DNA from: Deltaproteobacteria bacterium
GTDB taxonomy: Bacteria; Desulfobacterota; Desulfobacteria; Desulfobacterales; Desulfatirhabdiaceae
Direction: 5' to 3'
NCBI GenBank assembly: GCA_016219185.1
Contig: JACRBZ010000106.1
Span: forward strand, 1-61,691
Length of the DNA: 61,691 nt
Part shown: piece after piece, positions 23,651 through 33,415 of the stretch
How the letters are laid out: every line of letters begins with the position of its first letter
Numbering within the stretch: position 1 is the stretch's first letter
Notes under the pieces: generated by a model
The model's database searches: none
Seen by the model: only the letters and a program-made list of their open reading frames with translations
Told to the model about the DNA's origin: nothing
Made by a program: the position numbers and the translations under genes

Positions 23651-25180
23651 ATGATACTCATCATTGATTTTGGCTCTCAGTACAATCAGCTCATTGCCCG
23701 GCGTGTCCGGGAATGTCACGTTTACTGCCGGGTTGAACCCCCGACACTGGATATCGATCGCATTCGATCCCTGAAACCCGAAGGCATTATTCTGTCCGGC
23801 GGGCCTTCCAGCATTTACGAAAAGGGAAGTCCGGTGGTGGATGCCGCCATCCTCACCCTGGGGATTCCGGTTCTGGGGATCTGTTATGGCATGCAGTTCA
23901 TGGTGCATGCCCTGGGCGGGAAAGTGGCTCACGCTGAAAAGCGGGAATATGGTTTTGCGGAACTGGGGGTTAAAGCATCCGATGGGCTCTTCAATGATGT
24001 TGAGGCCCGGACCCGTTGCTGGATGAGCCATGGGGATTCCATTGTCAGTCTTCCGGACGGGTTCGAAATTACGGCCTCTACCGCCAATACGCCCATTGCG
24101 GCAATGGTTCATCATGAAAAACGGCTCTACGGTCTTCAGTTTCACCCCGAAGTCGAACATACCCCCATGGGCAAAACCATGCTCGCCAATTTTTTGTTCA
24201 AGGTATGCGGTTGCAAGAAAAGCTGGACCATGAAATCGTTTGCCAGAGAAGCCGTTGAGCAGATCCGGGAGACGGTCCGGAACAAAAAAGTCATTCTGGG
24301 CCTCAGCGGCGGCGTGGATTCATCCGTCACCGCCTTGTTGATCCACAAGGCCATCGGTAAAAACCTGACCTGTATTTTTGTGGATAACGGGCTGCTCAGA
24401 AAAAACGAAGGGGAAAAACTCAAAGTCATTTTAAAGCAGAATCTGGACATCAATATCCGTTTCATCAATGCAAAAAGCAAATTTTTAACCCCGCTTGCCG
24501 GGGTTACCGACCCCGAGAAAAAGCGGAAAATCATCGGAAAAGTCTTTATGGAGGTTTTTGAAGCCGAGGCTGCCAGGATCAAGGGCGCCGAATTTCTGGC
24601 CCAGGGAACCCTGTATCCCGATGTGATTGAATCCCAGTCGGCATTCGGCGGCCCTTCATGCGTCATCAAATCCCACCACAATGTCGGGGGGCTGCCCAAA
24701 AACATGAAATTGAAACTGGTTGAACCGCTGCGGTATCTGTTCAAGGACGAAGCCCGTGCGTTGGGCGCTGAAATCGGCCTGCCCGAAGAGATGATCTGGC
24801 GCCAGCCCTTTCCGGGGCCCGGGCTTGCGATCCGGGTTATCGGGGAAATCACCCCCAAACGGCTTTTGATTTTGCGGGAAGCCGATGATCTTTTGCTTGA
24901 AGAAATCAAGAAGGCTGGCTATTATAGAAAGTTATGGCAATCATTTGCCGTATTGCTGCCGATCAAAAGCGTCGGGGTGATGGGAGATAAGCGCACATAT
25001 GAAAACATCGTGGCGATCCGGGCCGTGACCAGCCAGGATGCCATGACCGCGGACTGGGCAAAGCTCCCCCATCAACTCCTGGGAACCATATCCAATAAAA
25101 TCATTAATCAGGTCAAAGGGGTGAACCGGGTGGTCTATGACATCAGCTCAAAACCGCCGGGTACGATCGAGTGGGAATAA
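23651..25180 (+). CDS. guaA: GMP synthase (glutamine-hydrolysing)
   Basis: Converts XMP to GMP with ATP and glutamine. The class I amidotransferase domain (1-190) shows the nucleophile in GICYGMQ and the His/Glu pair in FHPEVEHTP. The ATP pyrophosphatase domain has LGLSGGVDSSV. The dimerisation domain ends with YDISSKPPGTIEWE, the conserved C terminus. The length (509) is normal. A coiled-coil membrane protein follows after seven bases and may be cotranscribed. Confidence 0.97.
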   Translation: MILIIDFGSQYNQLIARRVRECHVYCRVEPPTLDIDRIRSLKPEGIILSGGPSSIYEKGSPVVDAAILTLGIPVLGICYGMQFMVHALGGKVAHAEKREYGFAELGVKASDGLFNDVEARTRCWMSHGDSIVSLPDGFEITASTANTPIAAMVHHEKRLYGLQFHPEVEHTPMGKTMLANFLFKVCGCKKSWTMKSFAREAVEQIRETVRNKKVILGLSGGVDSSVTALLIHKAIGKNLTCIFVDNGLLRKNEGEKLKVILKQNLDINIRFINAKSKFLTPLAGVTDPEKKRKIIGKVFMEVFEAEAARIKGAEFLAQGTLYPDVIESQSAFGGPSCVIKSHHNVGGLPKNMKLKLVEPLRYLFKDEARALGAEIGLPEEMIWRQPFPGPGLAIRVIGEITPKRLLILREADDLLLEEIKKAGYYRKLWQSFAVLLPIKSVGVMGDKRTYENIVAIRAVTSQDAMTADWAKLPHQLLGTISNKIINQVKGVNRVVYDISSKPPGTIEWE

Positions 25181-25187
25181 CAGATCC

Positions 25188-26144
25188 ATGATATATCGGA
25201 ATTCTTCAAAATTTAAAATCCGGGCCGCGGATGAAGATCCTCTCGCGGATTCACTGGTTACGGAGCAGATTGAGTATCAGCGGTTTGAGAAACTGAATCA
25301 GCGGGTAACGATCATTACCATCCTCATCCCGATTTTAATCGGCATCATGATATTCGTCGGATACCGGAGTATCCGGGAAATGGTCAGCGAGACCCAGGAC
25401 ATGGGAGCAAAGGAGCTGACCAGCCTGGCTCAGAGCCTGGAGTCAACCATCTCAAATATTTCAGTCAAACAGGCCAAACTGGAGGAAACATTGGCCGGCA
25501 AGGTTGCGGACCAGGAAAAAGTGGAAGCAGCCGTTCAGGACAGTATCAAAAAAATGGATGCTGCTGTTCAGGACAGCATCAAGAAAATGGAAGCAACCGT
25601 TCAGAACAGCATTAAAAAAACCGAAACATCCCTGACTGAAATTCAAACCGGAAAGGCGGACAAGAAAGAGATCGCAGGGGAGATCTCCGGCCTGGACAAT
25701 AAACTGGCCGGGGTACAGAAAGACCTGAAGTCCGGTCTGGAGAAACTCAATGCCGATATCAAGTCCATTGACAAAAAAGTCTCGGATGAATTCGCCAAAT
25801 CCGCTGAAATCGTCAATAAGGTGACCACCAGTGTTGCAGAATGTCAGGCGGATATCGGACTGCTTTCGGCTGAAAAAGAGGATAAAAAAGCCACTGAAGT
25901 TATTTTGAAAAATCAAGAAAAGCGTCTTCAGGATCAGACGGCCCAGTTGCTTCGAAACCTGGAAAGCAAAATGGAAACCCTGAATGCCGGTATCAAGGAA
26001 TTGGAAAAAATAAAATCCGCCATGGAAAAAACTTCCCCGGCACCCAGGAAATCGCAGCCCGGATCGCATCCTGCCGGCACCGGCTCCAAGGGCCCGGGTA
26101 AACCGGAATCCGGAACCGTTCACGAAGAGAGCATTCAGGAATAA
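25188..26144 (+). CDS. Membrane-anchored coiled-coil protein
   Basis: From ATG 25188 (seven bases after guaA) this 318-residue protein has one transmembrane segment (about 40-62, IITILIPILIGIMIFVG). A long charged coiled-coil region (about 75-285) rich in Lys, Glu and Ser follows, and a Pro/Gly-rich tail (290-318). Three successive 11-residue units (AAVQDSIKKMD, AAVQDSIKKME, ATVQNSIKKTE) are encoded by 33-bp DNA repeats at 25528-25626. It is probably a type II protein with its C-terminal part in the periplasm. No family is recognised. A structural or tethering role is a guess. Confidence 0.75.
   Translation: MIYRNSSKFKIRAADEDPLADSLVTEQIEYQRFEKLNQRVTIITILIPILIGIMIFVGYRSIREMVSETQDMGAKELTSLAQSLESTISNISVKQAKLEETLAGKVADQEKVEAAVQDSIKKMDAAVQDSIKKMEATVQNSIKKTETSLTEIQTGKADKKEIAGEISGLDNKLAGVQKDLKSGLEKLNADIKSIDKKVSDEFAKSAEIVNKVTTSVAECQADIGLLSAEKEDKKATEVILKNQEKRLQDQTAQLLRNLESKMETLNAGIKELEKIKSAMEKTSPAPRKSQPGSHPAGTGSKGPGKPESGTVHEESIQE
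25528..25626 (+). repeat. Three 33-bp tandem repeats in a coiled-coil gene
   Basis: Units 25528-25560, 25561-25593 and 25594-25626 share most bases (core GTTCAGGACAGCATCAA). Each encodes an 11-residue helical unit. Their similarity at DNA level suggests recent duplication and possible length variation. Confidence 0.85.
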
Positions 26145-26237
26145 TTTTCAAAAACCCTTCGGAGAAAACGATTCATGACGCAAATAAGCAATCATGATTC
26201 AATCGGTTTTACTCCGTAATCCGGGATTGATCCATAA

Positions 26238-26969
26238 TTAGATTTGCGGGTTTTGAATCCGCTGGATATCCTCCGGGACATCCACCTCGGGCGAATCATG
26301 TTCCGTGACAACCACGCGGATGCGATACCCGTATTCCATGGCGCGGAGTTGTTCAAGTTTTTCGATATTCTCAAGCGTTCCATCCGGAAGACTTCGGAAT
26401 ACATCCAAAAAGCCACGGGTATATGCGTAAATGCCCAGGTGTTTATGCGTGTTGAAAACAGCGTTCGGATCTCTTCCAAAAGGTATGGGGGACCGTGAAA
26501 AATAGAGGGCATCGCCTCTTGTGTCAAAGGTTACCTTCACATCCTTGGGATTGGTGATTTCTTCGGGATTGATGATTTTAAAGGCGAGCGTACTCATCTG
26601 AATATCCGAATGATCAATCAGCGGGACCGAAACCTCCCGAATGCAGGATGGATGGATGCGGGGCTGATCCCCTTGAATATTGACGACGATATCGTTTTCC
26701 GAAAGGTTCATCCGCTCAGCGGCTTCGGCAACCCGGTCCGTGCCCGATCTGTTTTCGGCGGCCGTCATGATTGCCTTTCCGCCGAAACCGGTCACCGCGG
26801 AAAAAATCCGCCTGTCATCGGTTGCCACCACTACCTCGTCCACCATTTCAGCTTGGACTGCCCGTTCATAAACGCACTGAATCATGGGTTTTCCGGAAAT
26901 AAGCGCCAGGGGTTTACCCTCGAAACGGGTCGATCCATATCTGGAAGGGATGATCACCACGATTTTCAT
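26238..26969 (-). CDS. kdsB: 3-deoxy-manno-octulosonate cytidylyltransferase
   Basis: Makes CMP-Kdo from CTP and Kdo for lipopolysaccharide, which indicates a Gram-negative outer membrane. Seen: IIPSRYGSTRFEGKPLALI at the N terminus, VVATDDRRI, the NIQGDQPRI nucleotide-binding segment, and LEQLRAMEYGYRI near the end. The length (243) is normal. It starts ten bases after the HIT gene on the same strand. Confidence 0.96.
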   Translation of the reverse strand: MKIVVIIPSRYGSTRFEGKPLALISGKPMIQCVYERAVQAEMVDEVVVATDDRRIFSAVTGFGGKAIMTAAENRSGTDRVAEAAERMNLSENDIVVNIQGDQPRIHPSCIREVSVPLIDHSDIQMSTLAFKIINPEEITNPKDVKVTFDTRGDALYFSRSPIPFGRDPNAVFNTHKHLGIYAYTRGFLDVFRSLPDGTLENIEKLEQLRAMEYGYRIRVVVTEHDSPEVDVPEDIQRIQNPQI

Positions 26970-26979
26970 GTTGTATCCC

Positions 26980-27312
26980 CTATCGAATCCATCCGCCGAT
27001 CAGATGCAGATGCAGATGAAACACCATCTGGCCGCCGCCGCGCTCGACATTGAAAAGCAGCTTGTAACCCGATTCCTTGACCCCGACCTCGATTGCCATG
27101 TTTTTGGCAGCCACGATCAGCTCCGATACCAGCGGCAGGTCGGCCGGGGTCAGGTCATTAATGCCGCGGATATGCTGTTTGGGGACAATCAGCAGGTGAA
27201 CCGGCGCATGGGGTTTGATGTCTTTGAAGACCACCAGGTTCTGGTTCTTGTATAGCAGTTCCGTGGACGTTTTTTCCTGGGCAATGTTGCAGAAGATACA
27301 ACCGGTCTCCAT
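26980..27312 (-). CDS. HIT family nucleotide-binding protein
   Basis: A 110-residue histidine-triad protein. CIFCNIAQ at the N terminus may bind zinc. The triad VFHLHLHLIGG near residues 97-107 holds the catalytic His. Such Hint-type proteins hydrolyse adenosine phosphoramidates or acyl-AMP. The spacing to kdsB (ten bases) suggests one operon. Confidence 0.94.
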   Translation of the reverse strand: METGCIFCNIAQEKTSTELLYKNQNLVVFKDIKPHAPVHLLIVPKQHIRGINDLTPADLPLVSELIVAAKNMAIEVGVKESGYKLLFNVERGGGQMVFHLHLHLIGGWIR

Positions 27313-27396
27313 AAAACCTCCTCTTTTAAGTTGAATGCGTTAATATAAGATTATAATTCGATGTGCTGCAATAATTTTTTTTTGCATTCCTCTTTT

Positions 27397-28095
27397 TCAA
27401 AGAGGGGGAAATTGCCCGGCATCCCATTTGCCTTTTCGGGTGGGCGATTTTAATGCCAGTTTCAATTCAGCCATGAACTGCTTTCTGGAGATTTCCCTTG
27501 CACCCAGCCGGACGAGGTGCGGCGTGGTCACCTGGCAGTCAATGAAGTTGAAAGACCATTTTCGAAGAAAATGCACCAGGGTCACCAGTCCGACTTTGGA
27601 GGCGTTGTTTTTACGGGCAAACATGGATTCCCCGAAAAAGCATTTCCCCAACGAGACGCCGTACAGGCCGCCGGCCAGCTCTGACTGGTTCCAGACTTCA
27701 ACCGAATGGGCAAAGCCGGCCTCATGAAGGCGGCAATAGGCATCCATCATCTCGGCGGTGATCCAGGTTCCGGGCTGATTATCCCGAGGCACACCGGCGC
27801 ATGCAGCGATCACCCGGGCAAAATCCTGATCCAGAGTGACGGCAAAACGGCCCTGTTTAAGGGTTTTCGTCAGGCTTCGGGAAACGTGAAGCGTGTCGGG
27901 ATACAAAACGAGCCTGGGGTCCGGCGACCACCAGAGAATGGGATCTTCCTTAGCATACCAGGGAAAAATTCCCATGCGGTAGGCCAGGATGAGGCGCTCG
28001 ATGCTCAGATCGCCTCCTACAGCCAGAAGTCCGTCTTCCCGGGATAATTCCGGTTCCGGGAAAATGATTTGATCTGACAAACGGAATACCGGCAT
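27397..28095 (-). CDS. aat: Leucyl/phenylalanyl-tRNA-protein transferase
   Basis: Adds Leu or Phe from aminoacyl-tRNA to proteins with N-terminal Lys or Arg, making them ClpS-ClpAP substrates. Family text is clear: FPEPELSREDGLLAVGG, YRMGIFPWY, WWSPDPRLVL, EVWNQSELAGGLYGVSLGKCFFGESMF and FIDCQVTTPHL. The length (232) is normal. It lies behind clpS and clpA on the same strand, so the whole N-degron pathway is encoded together. Confidence 0.97.
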   Translation of the reverse strand: MPVFRLSDQIIFPEPELSREDGLLAVGGDLSIERLILAYRMGIFPWYAKEDPILWWSPDPRLVLYPDTLHVSRSLTKTLKQGRFAVTLDQDFARVIAACAGVPRDNQPGTWITAEMMDAYCRLHEAGFAHSVEVWNQSELAGGLYGVSLGKCFFGESMFARKNNASKVGLVTLVHFLRKWSFNFIDCQVTTPHLVRLGAREISRKQFMAELKLALKSPTRKGKWDAGQFPPL

Positions 28096-28146
28096 GTTTA
28101 TTATCTGCAGCGACTCGGGGGTTTCAGTCTATCCGCCTGATTTTTA

Positions 28147-30378
28147 TCAGCGCGTATCAAATTTCAGTTTATCGCCATCCAGTCCGACCTGCACGGTTCC
28201 GCCTTTTTCAAGATTGCCGAAAAGAATGCGGTCGGCGAGCACATCCTTGATTTGATTTTGAATCAGGCGGGATAAGGGCCTGGCGCCATACTGGGGATCA
28301 TATCCTTTTTTGGCCAGCCAGATTCTGGCTTCGGGTAAAAGCTGGATGTGTATCTTTCTGGCTGCAAGCTGGGCATTGATTTCAGCCATGAACTTGTCAA
28401 CGACTTTTCCCATGATTTCGATGCTGAGTGATTGAAAAGAGACGATGGCATCCAGACGGTTGCGGAATTCCGGGCTGAAACATTTTTCAACCGCCTTCAT
28501 TCCCTTGTTCAGGGAATCGGATCTCACGTCCCCGAATCCGATGGTCTGCGTGTTCATCTCCCGGCTTCCGGCATTGGATGTCATGATGACGATCGTATTT
28601 CTGAAGTCCGCTTTTTTCCCGTTGTTGTCGGTCAGGGTGGCGTAATCCAGAACCTGAAGCAGGATATTGAAGATATCCGGATGCGCTTTTTCAATTTCAT
28701 CCAGAAGCAGCACGCCATGCGGGTGTTTTCGAATGTCATCGGTCAAAAGTCCGCCCTGGTCAAACCCGACATAGCCGGGAGGTGCGCCGATTAGCCTGGC
28801 AACCGTATGCTTTTCCATGTATTCGCTCATGTCATACCGTGAAAACGATATGCTCAAAGCCGCTGCAACCTGCCTGGCCATTTCGGTTTTACCCACGCCG
28901 GTGGGTCCGGTAAACAGAAAAGAGCCCACGGGCCGATCGGGCGCGCCCAATCCGGCACGGGATCGTTTGATTGCGGTCACCATGGCGCCAATGGCATCAT
29001 CCTGGCCATACACCACCTGCTTCAGCCGATCTTCGAGGGTCTCAAGCCGCATGCGGTCGGATGTGGTCACCCGGATCTCCGGAATTCTGGCAATTTTGGC
29101 AACGATTTTTTCAATGTCCGCGGGCTGGATTTTTTTTCGATTGGGTTGTCCGGAAAGCCTGACCCATGCCCCTGCCTCGTCCATGACATCGATGGCCTTG
29201 TCCGGAAGGAACCGGTCATTGATGTGTTTGGCGGACAGTCTGGCTGCCGCCTTCAGCGCGGCATCGGTATACACGATTTGGTGGTGGGCTTCATAACGGG
29301 ATCTGAGGCCTTTTAGAATTTCGATGGTTTCGGAAACCGACGGCTCGATAATGTCGATTTTTTCAAACCGGCGGGACAGGGCCCGGTCTTTCTGAAAATA
29401 ATTTTTGTATTCTTCATACGTGGTCGAGCCGATGCAACGAAATTCTCCGCTGGCAAGAGCGGGTTTCAGAATATTGGAGGCGTCCATGGAGCCGCCGCTG
29501 GTGGCTCCCGCGCCCACAACGGTATGAATCTCATCGATAAAGAGAACGGCATCTTTCTGATTGCAGAGGGCGTCGATCACCCCTTTCAGCCGCTGTTCAA
29601 AATCCCCCCGGAACCGGGTTCCCGCCAGAAGCGCTCCCATATCCAGAGAAAAAAGCTTCAGCCCCTTGATGGGTTCGGGAACTTTTCCCTCGAAAATTTT
29701 CAGCGCCAGGCCCTCGGCCATGGCGGTTTTCCCGACTCCCGGATCTCCCACATAGATGGGATTGTTTTTTCGCCTGCGGCAGAGGATCTGGATGGTTCTT
29801 TCAATTTCGATTTCCCGGCCGATGAGCGGATCGATCTTGCCATCGGCCGCGGCACGTGCCAGGTTCAGGGTGTACAGCTCAATGGGGTCTGATTTTTTGG
29901 GCTTGTCCGGTTTTTCGGTCTTTGTTCCGGGGTCCGGGATCAGCGGGGAAGGGACGGCATCATGCGAAATATAACTTAAAATATCCAGTCTGCTGATTCC
30001 CTGTTCATTGAGGAAAAAAGCCGCGAAAGAATCCTTTTCCAGAAAAATCGAGGCCAGAATGTCGCTGACGGCCACTTCCTGCTTTTCGGCGGATCGCACA
30101 TGATTGACGGCGCGTTGAATGACCCGCTGAAAGGCAAGGGTTTGCTGAAGCACATATTCCCGGTCCTCGGCAATCTGTTCCATCCGTTCTTCGAAAAATT
30201 TCTCCAGGGAGCCCATCAGGCCCTGTATGTTCCCCCCGCAGTTTTCGATGATTTCAATGCCGCTGCTGTCATGCAATACCGCAAATAGAATATGCTCGAC
30301 CGATACATATTCATGCCGGCGTCTCTTGGCTTCCCGTACGGCAAACCCGAGGGTTTCACTGAGTTCCTTACTGATCAT
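28147..30378 (-). CDS. clpA: ATP-dependent Clp protease ATPase subunit ClpA
   Basis: A 743-residue AAA+ unfoldase. An N-terminal Clp domain (1-145) binds ClpS. D1 has GDPGVGKTAMAE (near 215) and D2 has GPTGVGKTEMAR (near 490). ClpA feeds unfolded proteins to ClpP. It starts three bases after clpS, whose product is its adaptor, and precedes aat. clpP is not in the window. Confidence 0.96.
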   Translation of the reverse strand: MISKELSETLGFAVREAKRRRHEYVSVEHILFAVLHDSSGIEIIENCGGNIQGLMGSLEKFFEERMEQIAEDREYVLQQTLAFQRVIQRAVNHVRSAEKQEVAVSDILASIFLEKDSFAAFFLNEQGISRLDILSYISHDAVPSPLIPDPGTKTEKPDKPKKSDPIELYTLNLARAAADGKIDPLIGREIEIERTIQILCRRRKNNPIYVGDPGVGKTAMAEGLALKIFEGKVPEPIKGLKLFSLDMGALLAGTRFRGDFEQRLKGVIDALCNQKDAVLFIDEIHTVVGAGATSGGSMDASNILKPALASGEFRCIGSTTYEEYKNYFQKDRALSRRFEKIDIIEPSVSETIEILKGLRSRYEAHHQIVYTDAALKAAARLSAKHINDRFLPDKAIDVMDEAGAWVRLSGQPNRKKIQPADIEKIVAKIARIPEIRVTTSDRMRLETLEDRLKQVVYGQDDAIGAMVTAIKRSRAGLGAPDRPVGSFLFTGPTGVGKTEMARQVAAALSISFSRYDMSEYMEKHTVARLIGAPPGYVGFDQGGLLTDDIRKHPHGVLLLDEIEKAHPDIFNILLQVLDYATLTDNNGKKADFRNTIVIMTSNAGSREMNTQTIGFGDVRSDSLNKGMKAVEKCFSPEFRNRLDAIVSFQSLSIEIMGKVVDKFMAEINAQLAARKIHIQLLPEARIWLAKKGYDPQYGARPLSRLIQNQIKDVLADRILFGNLEKGGTVQVGLDGDKLKFDTR

Positions 30379-30381
30379 GGT

Positions 30382-30696
30382 TCACACTTCCTCCAGGGTG
30401 CATCGCAGCGGAAACCCCCTTTCCTTTGCAAGGGAATGGACGGCTTCGACCTTGGTTTCAGCGATTTCAAGGGGATAAACCCCGCAAACCCCGATTCCTT
30501 TATGATGAACATTCAACATGATTTCCGTGGCCGCTTCAAGCGATTTGGCGAATACATGCATCAGGACTTCGACGACAAACTCCATTGTGGTATAATCGTC
30601 ATTCAGGAGAAGCACCTTGAACATCGAAGGTTCTTTGACATTTTCCTGAACGTCCTCATTAATGCCGCCTTCAATTTCCGGGTTAAATGGATCCAT
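30382..30696 (-). CDS. clpS: ClpS adaptor protein
   Basis: A 104-residue ClpS. The core is VLLLNDDYTTMEFVVEVL, with the Asn-Asp pair that binds the N-terminal residue of the substrate. MLNVHHKGIGVCGVYP follows, with the His pair of the pocket. It delivers N-degron substrates to ClpA, whose gene follows after three bases. Confidence 0.96.
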   Translation of the reverse strand: MDPFNPEIEGGINEDVQENVKEPSMFKVLLLNDDYTTMEFVVEVLMHVFAKSLEAATEIMLNVHHKGIGVCGVYPLEIAETKVEAVHSLAKERGFPLRCTLEEV

Positions 30697-30780
30697 TCCA
30701 GCGAGATCCCTCCTGGCAGTTATAGGTGAAGCGAAGACTTTTCATCGTCATTAAAATACATTCTTGTTATGGGCTGCAGC

Positions 30781-33306
30781 TCACTTTCCGCAGCATTTTT
30801 TAAATTTTTTTCCGCTACCACAGGGACAGGGGTCGTTTCGGCCCGTTTTTTCATTTGCCCGGCGAACCGGCTTCTTTTTCTGCGCTTCGCCGTCGGAACC
30901 TGAAAAAATCAGATTCTGCTCTTTGGGCTTGTGAATTTCTTCTATTCTTTCTGGTTCAGCCGGCTGAATGCGAAAAAGAATGGAAAGGGTTTGCTCCTGA
31001 ATTCGGGATATCATGTCCTGAAACATCTCAAATCCCTCTTTTTTATACACGATCAGCGGATTCTGCTGGGCATATCCCCTGAGCCCGATGCCTTCCTTCA
31101 GGTGATCCATGGACAGCAGGTGATCCTTCCAGAGGGTGTCGACCGTGTTGAGCATCACATAGCGTTCCAGTTGTCTGAAATTCTCCTCGCCGATTTCGCC
31201 TTCCTTTTTCGCATACAACTCAAAAGCAGAGGCTGAGATGGCTTCCGCCAGACCTCCAGGGTTGAGCCCATCCAGCAGGTCTTCCGAGAAGTTCATGTGG
31301 AAATTGTACTGATTGAATACGGCTTCATCAATGCCTTTGAGATTCCATTCCTCGGGCGCGATTTTCTCGTTCGCATAGGTTTCGGCAATTTCTTCCGCCT
31401 TATCCTGAATCATGTCTTCGATGGCCGGTTTCAGGCTTTTCCCATTCAGGGCTTCGCGGCGCTGTCTGTAAATGACTTCCCGCTGCTGGTTCATCACGTC
31501 ATCGTATTCGATCAGGTGTTTTCGAATATCAAAATTGTGAGCTTCCACCTTGGACTGGGCATTCTCAATGGCTCTGCTGATCAGGCCGTGCTCAATGGGC
31601 TCGCCTTCCTCCATGCCCAGCCGCTCCATGATACTGGACATTCTCTCGCCCCCGAAGATCCGCAGCAGATCGTCTTCCAGGGCCAGATAAAATCGGGAAG
31701 ATCCCGGATCTCCCTGTCTTCCGGATCGGCCCCGAAGCTGATTGTCGATGCGCCGGCTCTCGTGGCGTTCCGTGCCGATGATGCGAAGTCCGCCAAGCTC
31801 GGTCACCCCTTCTCCCAGCACGATGTCCGTACCCCGGCCCGCCATGTTGGTGGATATGGTCACGGCCCCTTTCTGGCCGGCCATGGACACGATTTCAGCC
31901 TCTTTCTCGTGGTTTTTGGCATTCAAAACCGTGTGGGGAATTCCCTTTTTTTTCAGTTTCTGGCTGAGGTCCTCGGACACATCAATGGAGATGGTGCCGA
32001 CCAGGACGGGCTGGCCTTTTTGGTGAAGCTCGGCAATATCATTCATGACCGCTTCAAATTTTTCTTTTTTGGTTTTATAGATCATATCCGGAAAATCATG
32101 CCGGATCATGGGTTTGTGGGTGGGGATCACCGAAACATCCAGGTTGTATATTTTTTTAAACTCTGCTGCTTCGGTATCGGCCGTACCGGTCATGCCGGCC
32201 AGCTTATCATACATTCTAAAATAATTCTGAAATGTTATCGTGGCAAGGGTTTGATTTTCATTTTCGATTTTAACGGCTTCCTTGGCCTCCAGGGCCTGGT
32301 GAAGGCCTTCGCTGTAACGCCGACCGGGCATGAGACGGCCGGTGAATTCATCCACGATGATGACCTCACCCTCCTTGACGATATAGTCCACATCCCGTTT
32401 GAACAGGGTGTGGGCCTTCAGTGCCTGATTGATGTGGTGAAGCGTTTCGATGTTGCGGGGATCGTAGAGGTTTTCCACCTTGATCAGTTTCTCTGCCCTG
32501 GCGACGCCTTCTTCGGTGAGAACGGCGGACCGGGCTTTTTCATCGATGACGTAATCCGCGTCACGGGAAAGGCGGGGGATGAGGGTGTTGACTTCATAAT
32601 AGAGGTTGGTGGATTTTTCCGCCTGGCCGGAGATGATCAGAGGGGTTCTGGCCTCGTCGACAAGAATGCTGTCCACTTCATCCACGATGGCGTAATTGAG
32701 CTCCCCCTGAACGATGCTATCCTTGTAGAATTTCATGTTGTCTCTCAGATAATCAAACCCGAACTCATTATTGGTTCCGTAAGTGATATCCGAGTGGTAA
32801 GCCACCTGGCGTTCCCGGTCATCCAGGCCATGAAGAATGCATCCGACCGAAAGACCCAGAAAATTGTAGATCGTTCCCATCCATTCGGTGTCGCGTCTGG
32901 CCAGATAGTCGTTAACGGTAATGATGTGGACCCCTTTGCCGGTCAGGGAATTCAGATAGGCCGGAAGGGTGGCGGCAAGGGTTTTGCCTTCGCCGGTTTT
33001 CATCTCCGCGATTTTCCCCTGATGAAGCACCATGCCGCCGATCAACTGAGCATCGAAGTGGCGCATGTTCAGGGTGCGAACCGATGCCTCCCGTACCACG
33101 GCAAATGCTTCCGGGAGCAGCTCATCCAGGGTTTCGCCTTTTTCAATCCGTTCCTTGAAATGCGCGGTCCGGGCTTTAAGTTCATCATCACTGAAGGCTT
33201 TCATGGAGGGTTCAAGAGAATTGATCTTATCAACCACGGGCCAGAGTTTTTTTAATTCCCGTTCGTTTTGACTTCCGAATATTTTTGTTAACCAGTCGAA
33301 AAACAT
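30781..33306 (-). CDS. secA: Preprotein translocase ATPase SecA
   Basis: The motor of Sec export. Walker A MKTGEGKTLAATLPAYL (near 105), the DEVDSILVDEART Walker B (near 210), TNMAGRGTDIVLG and the GRSGRQGDPG motif are all present. The C-terminal zinc-binding CPCGSGKKFKKCC (SEC-C) binds SecB or ribosomes. The length (841) is normal. It stands alone between terminator hairpin 33336-33357 and clpS. Confidence 0.98.
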   Translation of the reverse strand: MFFDWLTKIFGSQNERELKKLWPVVDKINSLEPSMKAFSDDELKARTAHFKERIEKGETLDELLPEAFAVVREASVRTLNMRHFDAQLIGGMVLHQGKIAEMKTGEGKTLAATLPAYLNSLTGKGVHIITVNDYLARRDTEWMGTIYNFLGLSVGCILHGLDDRERQVAYHSDITYGTNNEFGFDYLRDNMKFYKDSIVQGELNYAIVDEVDSILVDEARTPLIISGQAEKSTNLYYEVNTLIPRLSRDADYVIDEKARSAVLTEEGVARAEKLIKVENLYDPRNIETLHHINQALKAHTLFKRDVDYIVKEGEVIIVDEFTGRLMPGRRYSEGLHQALEAKEAVKIENENQTLATITFQNYFRMYDKLAGMTGTADTEAAEFKKIYNLDVSVIPTHKPMIRHDFPDMIYKTKKEKFEAVMNDIAELHQKGQPVLVGTISIDVSEDLSQKLKKKGIPHTVLNAKNHEKEAEIVSMAGQKGAVTISTNMAGRGTDIVLGEGVTELGGLRIIGTERHESRRIDNQLRGRSGRQGDPGSSRFYLALEDDLLRIFGGERMSSIMERLGMEEGEPIEHGLISRAIENAQSKVEAHNFDIRKHLIEYDDVMNQQREVIYRQRREALNGKSLKPAIEDMIQDKAEEIAETYANEKIAPEEWNLKGIDEAVFNQYNFHMNFSEDLLDGLNPGGLAEAISASAFELYAKKEGEIGEENFRQLERYVMLNTVDTLWKDHLLSMDHLKEGIGLRGYAQQNPLIVYKKEGFEMFQDMISRIQEQTLSILFRIQPAEPERIEEIHKPKEQNLIFSGSDGEAQKKKPVRRANEKTGRNDPCPCGSGKKFKKCCGK

Positions 33307-33335
33307 TGAAATATGAATTCCTTTAAAAAGAAGTC

Positions 33336-33357
33336 GGAAGACAGCAGGCTGTCTTCC
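33336..33357 (-). terminator. Intrinsic terminator between the redox protein and secA
   Basis: A 10-bp perfect stem GGAAGACAGC/GCTGTCTTCC with a two-base loop. Read on the - strand it is followed by GACTTCTTTTT. It should end the upstream transcript before secA. Confidence 0.8.
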
Positions 33358-33415
33358 GTAGTGTTACAGCCGTTGGTTATTTGCTCAGGGCGCCGCCCTG
33401 GTTCAGTGCAGTCCC

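Noticed and set aside
31297..33255. 652-codon open frame antisense to secA
   Set aside because: It is fully inside a clear secA gene and has the composition of a mirror frame.
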